Shown here piece by piece: positions 33,565 to 42,155 of a DNA stretch of 64,000 nucleotides. The notes beneath the pieces were generated by a model. The model was given only the letters and a program-made list of their open reading frames with translations. It was not told the DNA's origin and ran no database searches. Position 1 is the stretch's first letter; each line of letters opens with the position of its first letter. Position numbers and translations under genes: made by a program. Source of the stretch: CALKAL01 sp051846895 (GTDB taxonomy: Bacteria; Bacillota; Bacilli; Bacillales; Alkalibacillaceae); assembly GCA_051846895.1 (NCBI GenBank), contig JBPYCQ010000002.1, positions 62,001 through 126,000 of the forward strand, in the 5' to 3' direction.

Positions 33565-34950
33565 ATGAAACGACTAGTATTCGCTATGATTTTATTATCA
33601 ACTATTTTATTGTTGTATCAATGGATGATGTTTGCAGAACAGAAAGAAAATACAACAACAAAGGATAAACCGATCGTTGTCGCTAATCTTGTTGAGAAGC
33701 ATGAAGAAATAGATGTTAATGTCAAGGTGTCTAATTTGAGTGGCGACAATTACGAGATGCATATTCCTACTATTGCTCGTTCTTTAATTTGTGAAGATAT
33801 AAATGGTGAACCATGCTCGATAAAAGATGATACATTAACAATTCATGATATAAATACGATAAATTTTTCCTACCAACTTCCTAAATCAGAAGGAGAATTG
33901 ATTTTTTACACAGACTGGCTTGTGACTTTTAATCAAATCGAAGATATAAATATAACAGTTAGTATTTCTGGGCTAAAAAATGATAACGAGCATTGGGTGA
34001 GTATAAAAAAGCCGATTTTTACAGAAGATTTAAGTAATATTACATACAGCGAGTGGGAATTCGATTTAGATAAACCAATCGTTATTGCAAAACTACCTAA
34101 TGATTATAGAACAACTTCAAATTATGGTAACATCCAAATATATTCATCTATACCGGTAGATATTAACGACCTGTCATTTATGGAACCTTTTAAAGATAAA
34201 CATCATTTAATCATTATTTCACCTAACCACGCTGAAGTGTATGAGCAAGGATTGACAGTTATTAACCATATAGAAAAACGAAAAATGGCCTCTGCATTAT
34301 TAAGTTCTCATTTGTTAACACGTACAATCGTAAATCAAGAAAATGAAATATTATTAGATGTGGTGAACTCTTATTATTATGCTTTTGAAAAAGACAAAGA
34401 TATACAGAAGATGGTTGACCAGTTACATCGTGCATTAGATGAGAATGAAAAGCAAGCATGGTTTGATGAGTTAATGAAATGGAATCAAAGACACGTAGAT
34501 TTAGTGTCTATGCTTGACCAAACACTACAAAATGTTTTAAATATAAATACCTTTTTCTTTTCTAATAATTTGAGCTCTGACGAAATAATACCTGTATTTG
34601 GTTTTGATCATCGAGTAGTAAAACTAAATGATCAACCTCAAGATATTAGTTGGAAAAACATTATTTATCAAGATGATCTTTACATTCCAATTGCAGGCTT
34701 AGCGGAACTAACGGGTTTGAGTATAATAGGGTTTAATGATGGACAAGAGCTTTTTATTGAGTTTAAATCTAATCGTTACAGATTCTTTTTAAATGATGGG
34801 TTATTCATCGTAAATGAAGAGAATTATCATACGAAAGACAATGCGATTATAAATATTGCGGGTGAAATATACATTCACATTCCTTTAGCTACTGAAATTT
34901 TCCCGTTTGAAATTTCGGTGCATGAAAAATACTTAAATATAGAATTATGA
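33565..34950 (+). CDS. Exported protein with C-terminal stalk (copper amine oxidase-like) domain
   Basis: The 461-residue protein has an N-terminal signal anchor (about residues 4-22). The region to about 230 is beta-rich, the stretch to about 340 is helical, and the last 100 residues (VVKLNDQPQDISWKNIIYQDDLYIPIAGLAEL onward) resemble the stalk domain of copper amine oxidase N-termini, often found in Bacillus wall proteins. I recognise no enzyme motif. It is a single gene between ylbG's neighbour and csfG, where B. subtilis has nothing similar. Confidence 0.55.
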   Translation: MKRLVFAMILLSTILLLYQWMMFAEQKENTTTKDKPIVVANLVEKHEEIDVNVKVSNLSGDNYEMHIPTIARSLICEDINGEPCSIKDDTLTIHDINTINFSYQLPKSEGELIFYTDWLVTFNQIEDINITVSISGLKNDNEHWVSIKKPIFTEDLSNITYSEWEFDLDKPIVIAKLPNDYRTTSNYGNIQIYSSIPVDINDLSFMEPFKDKHHLIIISPNHAEVYEQGLTVINHIEKRKMASALLSSHLLTRTIVNQENEILLDVVNSYYYAFEKDKDIQKMVDQLHRALDENEKQAWFDELMKWNQRHVDLVSMLDQTLQNVLNINTFFFSNNLSSDEIIPVFGFDHRVVKLNDQPQDISWKNIIYQDDLYIPIAGLAELTGLSIIGFNDGQELFIEFKSNRYRFFLNDGLFIVNEENYHTKDNAIINIAGEIYIHIPLATEIFPFEISVHEKYLNIEL

Positions 34951-34960
34951 AATATTTTAT

Positions 34961-34968
34961 AAAAAAAA
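34961..34968. repeat. Left flank of the repeat element, possible target-site duplication
   Basis: An A8 tract borders the element on the left; A9 at 35376-35384 borders it on the right and forms the csfG terminator T-tract on the minus strand. Confidence 0.45.
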
Positions 34969-35375
34969 GGCTCTGTTAAAGCCCGTTGTTGTTATTGTGA
35001 TTCGCTACCGGTGGACGCTTTTACCCATAGGGCACAAGGCGACATCTGCGAATGAAAAACTTTCGCGAGACGTCTTCTATGCCGGGGCACGGCTCGAGCC
35101 AGGGAACTACTTCGAGAAACTTCTTTGACCCTTGCACCGAGGAATTAGCTTCGTAGCGTTACTAGTAGACGCAGGTGCATCTCTCGGAAGAAAAGCGCTT
35201 CCTGCGGGGTCTCGAGACTCGTGCTGTTCCCGCGAAGTACTGGACGTTCAAGTGTCGGCGTTGGCCACAAGGACGTGGCCGTTTTTAGCCGACCAGGAGT
35301 CGCCACCTTCGCTCATCACAATACAACAACTCAGTGTAAATTTCGTTATAATCAACACTAAACTTTAACAGAGCC
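34969..35375. mobile_element. 407-bp MITE-like repeat with 13-bp terminal inverted repeats
   Basis: The ends are perfect 13-bp inverted repeats: GGCTCTGTTAAAG at 34969-34981 and its complement at 35363-35375. Subterminal parts also match in inverted orientation (GTTGTTG..ATTGTGAT). The interior is visibly richer in G and C than the surroundings and full of short palindromes (GGCTCGAGCC, GTCTCGAGAC). No transposase is encoded; an apparent 78-codon frame is fortuitous. The stretch reading GAGCGAAGGTGGCGACTCC on the minus strand resembles a repeat I associate with Bacillaceae genomes. It is probably a non-autonomous element moved by an IS transposase. Confidence 0.75.
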
Positions 35376-35532
35376 AAAAAAAAACGGTTCTTTTTCATCT
35401 ATTGAAAAAGAACCGAAATCTCTTCGTATGACCGAAGAGAGTACAAAAAGGGAGAGGAGAAACCGGAAGAAGGTCTTATGGGGAATGATAAGACTTCTCC
35501 GAGTCGAACGGATTTCCTCACGTTTCCGTTCT
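35376..35532 (-). ncRNA. csfG: CsfG sporulation sRNA (Rfam ylbH-leader family)
   Basis: On the minus strand there are four hairpins in a row: GAACGGA/TCCGTTC (35514-35531 region), GTCTTAT/ATAAGAC with loop CATTCCCC (35473-35494), TCTCTTCG/CGAAGAGA (35419-35440), and the terminator CGGTTCTTTTTCA/TGAAAAAGAACCG (35385-35415) followed by T9. A pyrimidine-rich single strand (CTTCTTCCGG, TCTCCTCTCCC) lies between, apt to bind Shine-Dalgarno sequences. B. subtilis csfG lies in the same ylbG-ylbH interval and is made in the forespore. A sigma-F promoter precedes it. Confidence 0.78.
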
Positions 35533-35538
35533 AAAAAG

Positions 35539-35568
35539 TATTGTTGCCAGACATAATTTTAAATATAC
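35539..35568 (-). promoter_or_regulatory. Sigma-F promoter of csfG
   Basis: Minus strand: GTATA (35568-35564), 15-nt spacer, GGCAACAATA (35548-35539). Both boxes match the forespore sigma-F consensus (GYWTA-N15-GGNRANAMTW) without mismatch. Transcription should begin near 35532. Confidence 0.75.
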
Positions 35569-35606
35569 ATATTTTCCTTATATTTTTTTAAGTTGGTGAA
35601 TAATTA

Positions 35607-36164
35607 ATGAGAGTTATATCAGGTAAGTTTAAAGGGCATCGTTTACAATCTGTTCCTAACATGAAAACGCGGCCTACTAGTGATAAAGTCAAAGAAGCTT
35701 TATTTCATTTTATTGGTCCATATTTTAAAGGCGGTAAAGGACTCGATTTATTTGCCGGTAGTGGTGGTTTAGGAATAGAAGCAATCAGCAGAGGGCTTAC
35801 ACAAGTTATTTTTGTTGATCAACAATATAAAGCGATTGAGACTATTCGCTCAAATATAAAAGCTTTAAGTATTGAAAATCAATGTGAAATATATCGAAAT
35901 GATGCGCTTCGAGCATTAAAAGCAGCAGCTAAGCGGGGAAAAACATTTAATTATGTTTTTTTAGACCCCCCTTATCGTAAAGTTTCGTTTGAGTTATTAT
36001 TTAATCAGCTGCATGAGCTCAATCTTTTAGAAAACGGTGCTATTATTGTCTGTGAACATGCACAAGATGAGCAGTTGCCACAAACTATAGAAAGTTATAA
36101 AATGATAAAACAAGACACATACAGTTCATTAATCTGTTTGACTTTTTACCGTTATGAGAAATAG
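35607..36164 (+). CDS. rsmD: 16S rRNA (guanine966-N2)-methyltransferase RsmD
   Basis: The 185-residue SAM-dependent methyltransferase has MRVISGKFKGHRL, the substrate loop TRPTSDKVKEALF, the SAM motif GLDLFAGSGGLGIEA, and the catalytic FLDPPYRK. It methylates G966 of 16S rRNA. It corresponds to B. subtilis ylbH and starts 12 nt before coaD ends of the pair are joined; the two form a small operon. The ribosome site (GGTG) is weak. The csfG promoter is divergent from it. Confidence 0.92.
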   Translation: MRVISGKFKGHRLQSVPNMKTRPTSDKVKEALFHFIGPYFKGGKGLDLFAGSGGLGIEAISRGLTQVIFVDQQYKAIETIRSNIKALSIENQCEIYRNDALRALKAAAKRGKTFNYVFLDPPYRKVSFELLFNQLHELNLLENGAIIVCEHAQDEQLPQTIESYKMIKQDTYSSLICLTFYRYEK

Positions 36165-36175
36165 GGGGACTTTTT

Positions 36176-36664
36176 ATGCCAAAATCTAAAACAGCCATTT
36201 GTCCTGGAAGCTTTGATCCAATTACATATGGACATATCGACATTATTGAACGAGGTGCAAAAATTTTCGATGAAGTGATTGTTGCTGTTTTTAACAATGA
36301 ATCGAAATCACCATTATTTTCAGTTGATGAAAGATTGCATTTAATTAATGAAGCGACGAAACATATTCCAAATGTGACTTGTGATGTGAGCCACGGTTTA
36401 TTAGTTGAATATGCAAAAAAGAAAGATGTTGACGTTATTTTAAGAGGGCTAAGGGCTGTCAGTGACTTTGAATATGAAATGCAAATTACATCGATGAACC
36501 GAAAATTAAGTGATGAAGTTGAAACATTTTTTATGATGACGAATAATCAATATTCATTTTTAAGTTCAAGTATAGTAAAAGAAGTTGCAAGATATAATTC
36601 AGATGTGTCAGATCTCGTTCCTCCTGTTGTAGCTGAAGCATTAAAAAGTAAATTTGGAAAATAA
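36176..36664 (+). CDS. coaD: Phosphopantetheine adenylyltransferase
   Basis: The 162-residue nucleotidyltransferase has CPGSFDPITYGHIDII with the T/HxGH catalytic motif, LLVEYAKKKDVDVILRGLRAVSDFEYE, and NNQYSFLSSSIVKEVA. It makes dephospho-CoA from 4'-phosphopantetheine and ATP, the fourth step of CoA synthesis. It starts 11 nt after rsmD behind AGGGGGAC. A terminator follows. Confidence 0.95.
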   Translation: MPKSKTAICPGSFDPITYGHIDIIERGAKIFDEVIVAVFNNESKSPLFSVDERLHLINEATKHIPNVTCDVSHGLLVEYAKKKDVDVILRGLRAVSDFEYEMQITSMNRKLSDEVETFFMMTNNQYSFLSSSIVKEVARYNSDVSDLVPPVVAEALKSKFGK

Positions 36665-36665
36665 T

Positions 36666-36716
36666 AAAAAACTGCACTCCAATTGTTTAAAATACTATTG
36701 AAGAGTGCAGTTTTTT
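36666..36716. terminator. Bidirectional terminator between coaD and ylbJ
   Basis: AAAAAACTGCACTC and GAGTGCAGTTTTTT arms are separated by a 23-nt loop; T-tracts on both strands. Confidence 0.85.
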
Positions 36717-36717
36717 A

Positions 36718-37935
36718 TTAAGCTTTTTTTAGTGATTGAGTAATTAAAATTATGCATCCTAGTGCAATGGTAACGTAGGTGATTAAGGGGCCGTAAACTT
36801 CTAGCCAATGACCCATAGTAACCCAAAGCGATGAAGCATCCTGTGTCGTATCAACTGGTAAATTTGATGTCGGTGTTGTTTCACGATTTAAATATAAGGG
36901 TCGAAATAATATAATTGTTAAAATGACCGAAAAAACGATGTGTAGTAATCGAGCGAAAAAATATGGGGCGAACCGTATATCTGTTGTTGATAAAATACTT
37001 GCGACTTGAGCTTGGATTGAGAAGCCATGAAAAGCAAGCATAGCACTTACAAAAACGAGTTGAGTTAGTAAAATAACATTTTCAGAATTCGCAACCATTT
37101 GCGCACCTAGTGTTACCTCAAAAAGACCTGCGATGAACGGCAATGAAAGTACTTCTGGAAGAGTAAGGGCTTTTAAGATTAAGCCAAGACCGTCACTTAA
37201 TAAGGCTGTAATTCCAGTCAGTAGCAACAGTTTATTTAAAACGGAAAACAAAACGATAAAACCACCAATTAAAACTAATGTTTTGATTGATGATGTGATG
37301 GCTTGACCTAAAATTTGGCCTAAAGGCTCGCTTTTTTCAACACGCTCATGATGTAATGTCTCCCACATTTTTTTATAAATGGGTCGATGATCTTTTCTTA
37401 CTTCGTCTAATGTACTTCTATGTCTATGGTAGTAAAATCGCATACAGATTCCGACAATTATAGCACCTACATAATGGCTAGTAGCCAATAGTAATCCTGT
37501 TTTTGCATCATGGAAAAATCCGATAGCCACAGCTCCAAATATAAATAAAGGGTTTGATGCATTCGTAAAGGAAACGAGTCGCTCAGCTTCAATTTGAGAT
37601 AAAACACCTTCTTGCCGTAATCTAGCTGTTATTTTTGCCCCAGCGGGATACCCACTTGCCATTCCAATGCCGATAACAACGCCACCGGCTCCAGGAATAT
37701 TGAATAATGGGCGCATAAGTGGTTCGATTAAAATTCCTATAAGTCTAACGATTCCAAAAGCTAAAAAAAGTTCTGAGACGATAAAAAAGGGTAAAAGTGA
37801 AGGAAAGACTACTTCTAACCATAAGTTAAGCCCTCGAATAGACGCTTCGAATGATTCGTTCGGGAAATTAATAATAGAGATTGCTAGAAAAATAGTACTG
37901 CTTGTATAAAAAATAGTTTTAAATATTTCTTTCAC
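36718..37935 (-). CDS. ylbJ: Sporulation integral membrane protein YlbJ
   Basis: The 405-residue protein has eight or more membrane helices, a nucleoside-recognition (Gate) domain, and the conserved FEASIRGLNLWLEVVFPSLLPFF and GMASGYPAGAKITARLRQEG. In B. subtilis it is made under sigma-E and needed for heat-resistant spores. GTG 37935 is chosen because AGGAGGGC is 5-7 nt upstream; the frame is open further but without a site. It is divergent from ylbK. Confidence 0.88.
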   Translation of the reverse strand: MKEIFKTIFYTSSTIFLAISIINFPNESFEASIRGLNLWLEVVFPSLLPFFIVSELFLAFGIVRLIGILIEPLMRPLFNIPGAGGVVIGIGMASGYPAGAKITARLRQEGVLSQIEAERLVSFTNASNPLFIFGAVAIGFFHDAKTGLLLATSHYVGAIIVGICMRFYYHRHRSTLDEVRKDHRPIYKKMWETLHHERVEKSEPLGQILGQAITSSIKTLVLIGGFIVLFSVLNKLLLLTGITALLSDGLGLILKALTLPEVLSLPFIAGLFEVTLGAQMVANSENVILLTQLVFVSAMLAFHGFSIQAQVASILSTTDIRFAPYFFARLLHIVFSVILTIILFRPLYLNRETTPTSNLPVDTTQDASSLWVTMGHWLEVYGPLITYVTIALGCIILITQSLKKA

Positions 37936-38083
37936 GGATTGCCCTCCTAAAGGTACCCTCGCTGTACGAATACATGTTGTCATAGTAAAATATAATAGAA
38001 ATAAAAAATTTCCTTATACACTATACGCTAAATAGGCGTTAAGTTATGCCTTTGATTAAATTTTTGACAGGAGGAATACTTTA

Positions 38084-38863
38084 ATGAGCCGACCTAAAAT
38101 AGGCCTTGCATTAGGCTCTGGGGGCGCACGAGGCTTTAGTCATTTAGGCGTCTTGAAAGTATTATATGAAAATAACATACCGATTGATTATATTGCCGGA
38201 AGTAGTATGGGAGCTTTAGTAGGGGCTTTGTATGCCTCTGGTCAATCAGTAGAAAATTTGTACCGACTGGCTCTGACGTTTAGAATGAAATATTTTTTAG
38301 ATATAACTGTTCCTAAAATGGGTTTTATTCAAGGTGAACGGATTAAATCATATTTAAAAATGTTTACTTATCAAAAAAATCTTGAAGAGTTTCCTATCCC
38401 TATCTCTATCGTCGCCACTGATATTTATACAGGAGAAAAGGTTGTATTTAATAAGGGGGATGCGGCAACTGCGATTCGGGCAAGTATTGCAATTCCAGGG
38501 ATTTTTGTCCCTGAAAAAGTAGATGATAAATTATTAGTCGATGGTGGAGTGATTGATCGTGTACCCATTTCTGTTGTTAAAGATATGGGTGCCGATCTAA
38601 TCATTGCCGTTGATTGTTCACAATTTGAAAGTAATACAGATATACATTCCATTTATGATATCATTATGCAAAGTATTGATATTATGCAAAATGAAATTAC
38701 GAATAAATTAATAATGGATGCTGATTTTATTTTGCGACCGGAAGTTTATTCATTTAGTTCAAGGAACTTTACTAATATTCAAGAAATAATCGATAAAGGT
38801 GAGATAGAAGCGAATAAATATATCGATTCAATTAAAAAATCTATCACGGATTGGAAGGAATAA
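38084..38863 (+). CDS. ylbK: Patatin-like phospholipase family protein YlbK
   Basis: The 259-residue hydrolase has the oxyanion loop GSGGARGFSH, nucleophile motif GSSMG (Ser about residue 43), and the catalytic DGG near 154. The family (RssA/NTE-like) hydrolyses lipid esters; the real substrate is unknown. ATG is behind AGGAGGAATAC. It is 4 nt upstream of ylbL and is clearly co-transcribed with it. Confidence 0.88.
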   Translation: MSRPKIGLALGSGGARGFSHLGVLKVLYENNIPIDYIAGSSMGALVGALYASGQSVENLYRLALTFRMKYFLDITVPKMGFIQGERIKSYLKMFTYQKNLEEFPIPISIVATDIYTGEKVVFNKGDAATAIRASIAIPGIFVPEKVDDKLLVDGGVIDRVPISVVKDMGADLIIAVDCSQFESNTDIHSIYDIIMQSIDIMQNEITNKLIMDADFILRPEVYSFSSRNFTNIQEIIDKGEIEANKYIDSIKKSITDWKE

Positions 38864-38867
38864 TCTT

Positions 38868-39890
38868 ATGCGATTGAATATAAAACAGATCATAGCCCTA
38901 TTAGTAACATTAGGTGTAGCAATATTTCTAACAAATTACAAATTAGATTATTATATTTATCAACCAGGATCATTATATGCGCTGGATGATGTCGTTGAAG
39001 TTGACCAACGCTTTGAGAGTGAAGGGGAAATGCATTTGGTAACAGTAAGAGGTGGTCAAGCAACTCCACTTTACTATTTATGGGCTAAAATACGTCCATA
39101 TTATGAAATTAATGATCTAAATAAAATTTTCCCTGAAGGAATTAGTGAGGAAGAGTATAGACACGCACAACTGCAGTATATGGAATCATCTCAAGAAAAA
39201 GCGACGGTTGTGGCGTATCAAGCTGCTAACAAAGATATAAAAATTGATTACATTGGTGTTTACATTATGGCGATTTCTGAAAACATGCCTGCTGACGGCA
39301 AGTTAAAGGTAGGAGATCAAATTTTAGAAATAAACGGTAGTGAAGTATCGTCTGCTGAAGAAGCGGTTGCTGTTACGTCCGATTTAGAAATTGGAGATTC
39401 CGTCATTATTAAGGTTATTAGAGATGAGAAACCTGTTGATGTTTCATTAGAATTAGCAGCACTGCCTAATGATCCGAATCGACCAGGTATGGGTGTTGTA
39501 TTAGTAACAGATCGAAACGTAGAAGTAAATCCTAAGGTCAATTTCCATAGCGGTAGTATTGGAGGCCCGAGTGCAGGGTTAATGATGTCATTAGAAATTT
39601 ACGATCAATTAACTGCTGAAGATTTAACAAAAGGTTATCAAGTCGCTGGTACGGGTGAGATTGATTATGAAGGTAATGTACACCGAATTGGTGGCATTGA
39701 TAAAAAAGTTGTCGCCGCTCATAAAAGTGGTGCTCATATATTTTTTGCACCACATGAAAACGGTAGAGAAGATTCCAATTACAACGAAGCCGTTAAAACT
39801 GCTGAAGAATTAGGGACAGATATGAAAATCGTACCTGTTAATACTTTTGAAGATGCTCTGAATTATTTAAACGAGTTAGAACCTAGATAA
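38868..39890 (+). CDS. ylbL: Membrane-anchored PDZ/Lon-type protease YlbL
   Basis: The 340-residue protein has one N-terminal membrane helix, a PDZ domain (about 125-200, with VGDQILEINGSEVSSAEEAV), and an S16 Lon-like domain with GGPSAGLMMS (catalytic Ser about 235) and the IDKKVVAA lysine (about 279). In B. subtilis YlbL, with CtpA, degrades the SOS division inhibitor YneA during recovery from DNA damage. The Ser-Lys dyad is intact. Confidence 0.9.
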   Translation: MRLNIKQIIALLVTLGVAIFLTNYKLDYYIYQPGSLYALDDVVEVDQRFESEGEMHLVTVRGGQATPLYYLWAKIRPYYEINDLNKIFPEGISEEEYRHAQLQYMESSQEKATVVAYQAANKDIKIDYIGVYIMAISENMPADGKLKVGDQILEINGSEVSSAEEAVAVTSDLEIGDSVIIKVIRDEKPVDVSLELAALPNDPNRPGMGVVLVTDRNVEVNPKVNFHSGSIGGPSAGLMMSLEIYDQLTAEDLTKGYQVAGTGEIDYEGNVHRIGGIDKKVVAAHKSGAHIFFAPHENGREDSNYNEAVKTAEELGTDMKIVPVNTFEDALNYLNELEPR

Positions 39891-39919
39891 ATTATTTAAT
39901 AGCTCATCCAATAATAAAT

Positions 39920-39957
39920 AAAGCTGTCACCTATAAAATTATAGGGACAGCTTTTTT
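39920..39957. terminator. Bidirectional terminator between ylbL and tmcAL
   Basis: The stem AAGCTGTC(A)CCTATA/TATAGGGACAGCTT has one bulge, a short loop and T6. Confidence 0.85.
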
Positions 39958-41171
39958 CAATCAATTAAAATAGGACCAGACATTTCCTGATGTCTTAAAT
40001 CTTTCTTTAAAGAAGGGGCAATGACGGAATAGTAAGCATCTGTTGCTCTTTCTTCCATTTCTAAAATTGGATGTTTAGACTGCTGGATATTTGTGATCAA
40101 CGGAATATCGATATGTTTTTTCTGCTGTTGAACATATTTCCTACCTTTACTTGACATTCCAAGAATTCGTACATAAGGTGCTTCTGTTAGTGTTTTCACT
40201 TGCTCGACTTCTTCCTTTTTTGTGTTAGTCAATATATGGACGAATGTTCGTTGAAGTCTTGTCCATGTATAACGCTTCGTTTTTAAGGCATTCATCCATT
40301 CATTAAAAGATGTCACTTTATTAGCTGAATGTTTAATCCTATTTTCTAAACCTTCTTCAACACCTTGTATTTTTTTTAGTTCGTTTTTACTAGAAATTTG
40401 AACGATATGCTGTAATATTGGAAAATAAAGCTCCCAATCATGCCATACCCCGAATGATGTTTTATACGTTTCAAGTTGATGGGCAGTAGACCATGGTAGT
40501 GCATGTTTTGCTTCCTCAGTTAATTGATTCGCTTCCATCATTTGCTTCCTGATACTCGTGGCACTTGCAATGTCTTGTTCAATTTCTTCATCGTGATAAT
40601 TACTTTTCATTCGTTTAATCGTATGGGGTTGGATATTAACTTTTAAATCATTAATTGCTTTTATATAGCTAAAACCTAGTATATTATTAGGTAAGCTTAA
40701 GTCTAATCCAGATTGCTTTACATTAATGGCCTCATAAGCTTTCGTACTTGCCATAGGAAAAGAAAGCCCTTCTTTTAAATACTTCTGTCGATTAATTTGA
40801 AAATCATCTTCATATTGTTTAAAATGCATATAACTGTTGAGAAACGGCGTGATATCACCTTGTTCACTTCCGAAGCAAACATTTTCGACACCAAGCTTTG
40901 CTAAAGTCATGATGGCACCCTTGGCAAACAAATCAGCATATTGACAAGAAAAGGCAAAAGGAAGTTCCAATACGATATCAATGCCACTATCTAATGCTGC
41001 TTTTGTTCGATGGAACTTATCGATGATTGCTGGCTCACCACGCTGCAAAAATGTACCACTCATCACAGCGACAACGACATCAGCTTTTGTTTTCTCCTTC
41101 GACTGTTGAAAGTGGTAGAAATGTCCATTGTGGAAAGGGTTGTATTCGACAATTAAGCCACATGTTTTCAC
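39957..41171 (-). CDS. tmcAL: tRNA(Met) cytidine acetate ligase TmcAL
   Basis: The 404-residue protein begins with the nucleotidyltransferase motif GLIVEYNPFHNGHFYH (HxGH). It also has VMSGTFLQRGEPAI, ELPFAFSCQYAD and FGSEQGD. The enzyme uses acetate and ATP to make N4-acetylcytidine at the wobble base of elongator tRNA-Met. It is the orthologue of B. subtilis ylbM. GTG 41171 is behind AAAGGTCG. It is divergent from ylbN. Confidence 0.92.
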   Translation of the reverse strand: MKTCGLIVEYNPFHNGHFYHFQQSKEKTKADVVVAVMSGTFLQRGEPAIIDKFHRTKAALDSGIDIVLELPFAFSCQYADLFAKGAIMTLAKLGVENVCFGSEQGDITPFLNSYMHFKQYEDDFQINRQKYLKEGLSFPMASTKAYEAINVKQSGLDLSLPNNILGFSYIKAINDLKVNIQPHTIKRMKSNYHDEEIEQDIASATSIRKQMMEANQLTEEAKHALPWSTAHQLETYKTSFGVWHDWELYFPILQHIVQISSKNELKKIQGVEEGLENRIKHSANKVTSFNEWMNALKTKRYTWTRLQRTFVHILTNTKKEEVEQVKTLTEAPYVRILGMSSKGRKYVQQQKKHIDIPLITNIQQSKHPILEMEERATDAYYSVIAPSLKKDLRHQEMSGPILID

Positions 41172-41329
41172 TTAAATCACGACCTTTTTGTTATATATTA
41201 TTAATGTAGAAGGTTATAAGGAGAAAATCAAGAACGATATTAATGTTTATTTCACGACTGTTAAGAAAAAATATTGACAAAAGGAGATTTTCCTTTTAAA
41301 ATAACTCTTGTTGCCTTGAGGTGAATAAC

Positions 41330-41869
41330 ATGATTTTTTCGTTACAAAAAATTAGAAATAACTCGCCATATGCATTCTCAGAAACGGTAGATGTAAGTGG
41401 ACTTATTGAACTTGACAATGACATCCGAGATATATCTCCAGTTAACGTAAGTGGAGAAGTGAGTATGAGTGGTCATACATTCACATTTCGTTATACTATT
41501 GAAGGTGAGATGGTTTTACCGTGTGCTCGTACGCTCGTTGATGTACCGTATACATTTAAAATTCAATCAATCGACCGGTTTTCAACAGAGGAATATCAAG
41601 CAGCAAATGATGAGGATATTGAATTTGTTGACCGAGAAGTACTTGACTTACTACCGTATATAAAGGAAAATATTTTATTGGAAGTACCAATTCGTGTTTT
41701 TAGTGAAAAGGCGATTTCCAATGATTTTTCAAAAGATGGGAATGGATGGAATCTATTTCTTGAAGAAGAACATAATGAATTGAAAGCAGAACAAGCGGAA
41801 AAGGAAAAAGAGAAGATTGATCCACGTCTAGCTTCATTGAAAAAGTTTTATGATGAAAAAGATGACTGA
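41330..41869 (+). CDS. ylbN: YceD/DUF177 family protein YlbN
   Basis: The 179-residue protein has the DUF177 core: GEVSMSGHTFTFRYTIEGEMVLPCARTLVDV and a DLLPYIKENILLEVP segment. It has only one of the usual cysteines of the C-x-x-C pair (CART). It precedes rpmF in most bacteria and affects 23S rRNA in plants and E. coli. ATG 41330 is behind TTGAGGTG. The Glu/Lys-rich C-terminus is disordered. Confidence 0.88.
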   Translation: MIFSLQKIRNNSPYAFSETVDVSGLIELDNDIRDISPVNVSGEVSMSGHTFTFRYTIEGEMVLPCARTLVDVPYTFKIQSIDRFSTEEYQAANDEDIEFVDREVLDLLPYIKENILLEVPIRVFSEKAISNDFSKDGNGWNLFLEEEHNELKAEQAEKEKEKIDPRLASLKKFYDEKDD

Positions 41870-41915
41870 TAGGACTTAATCCTTTCTTCTACAGATTTTA
41901 AGGGAGGTGTAACAC

Positions 41916-42089
41916 ATGGCAGTACCTAAGAGAAGAACTTCAAAAACTGTTAAACGCCAACGTCGTACGCATAAAAAATTACATTTACCTGGAATGGTTG
42001 AATGCAATAATTGCGGAGAGTATAAAAAGTCTCATCACGTTTGCCCTTCATGTGGTCATTATGACGGTAAAGAGGTTGTTGAGAAGTAA
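41916..42089 (+). CDS. rpmF: Ribosomal protein L32 (bL32)
   Basis: The 57-residue protein begins MAVPKRRTSKTVKRQRRTHKKL and has two CxxC pairs (CNNC, CPSC) for zinc, so this is the zinc-binding form. AGGGAGGTG precedes the ATG. It is 46 nt after ylbN; the pair is a classic operon. Confidence 0.97.
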   Translation: MAVPKRRTSKTVKRQRRTHKKLHLPGMVECNNCGEYKKSHHVCPSCGHYDGKEVVEK

Positions 42090-42093
42090 TGAC

Positions 42094-42127
42094 AAAAGAT
42101 GTCTCAAAAAGAGGCATCTTTTTTTAT
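42094..42127 (+). terminator. Terminator of ylbN-rpmF
   Basis: AAAAGATGTCTC/GAGGCATCTTTT stem, 5-nt A loop, T8. Confidence 0.88.
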
Positions 42128-42155
42128 AAATTTTTTCTTGTTAGGAGGGATTCAT

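Noticed and set aside
35132..35368. A 78-codon open frame inside the GC-rich repeat element
   Set aside because: It has no ribosome binding site, the composition is that of the palindromic repeat, and the translation has no recognisable fold. It is a by-product of higher G+C.
35385..35531. A cis-acting leader of rsmD on the plus strand
   Set aside because: The hairpins are symmetrical, but the T-tract and the sigma-F promoter both read in the minus direction, and the plus strand has no promoter or terminator in this stretch.
35478..35534. An 18-codon plus-strand frame within the csfG region
   Set aside because: The purine-rich GGGAGAGGAG upstream is about 20 nt away and is the complement of the csfG linker. 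There is no sign of coding.
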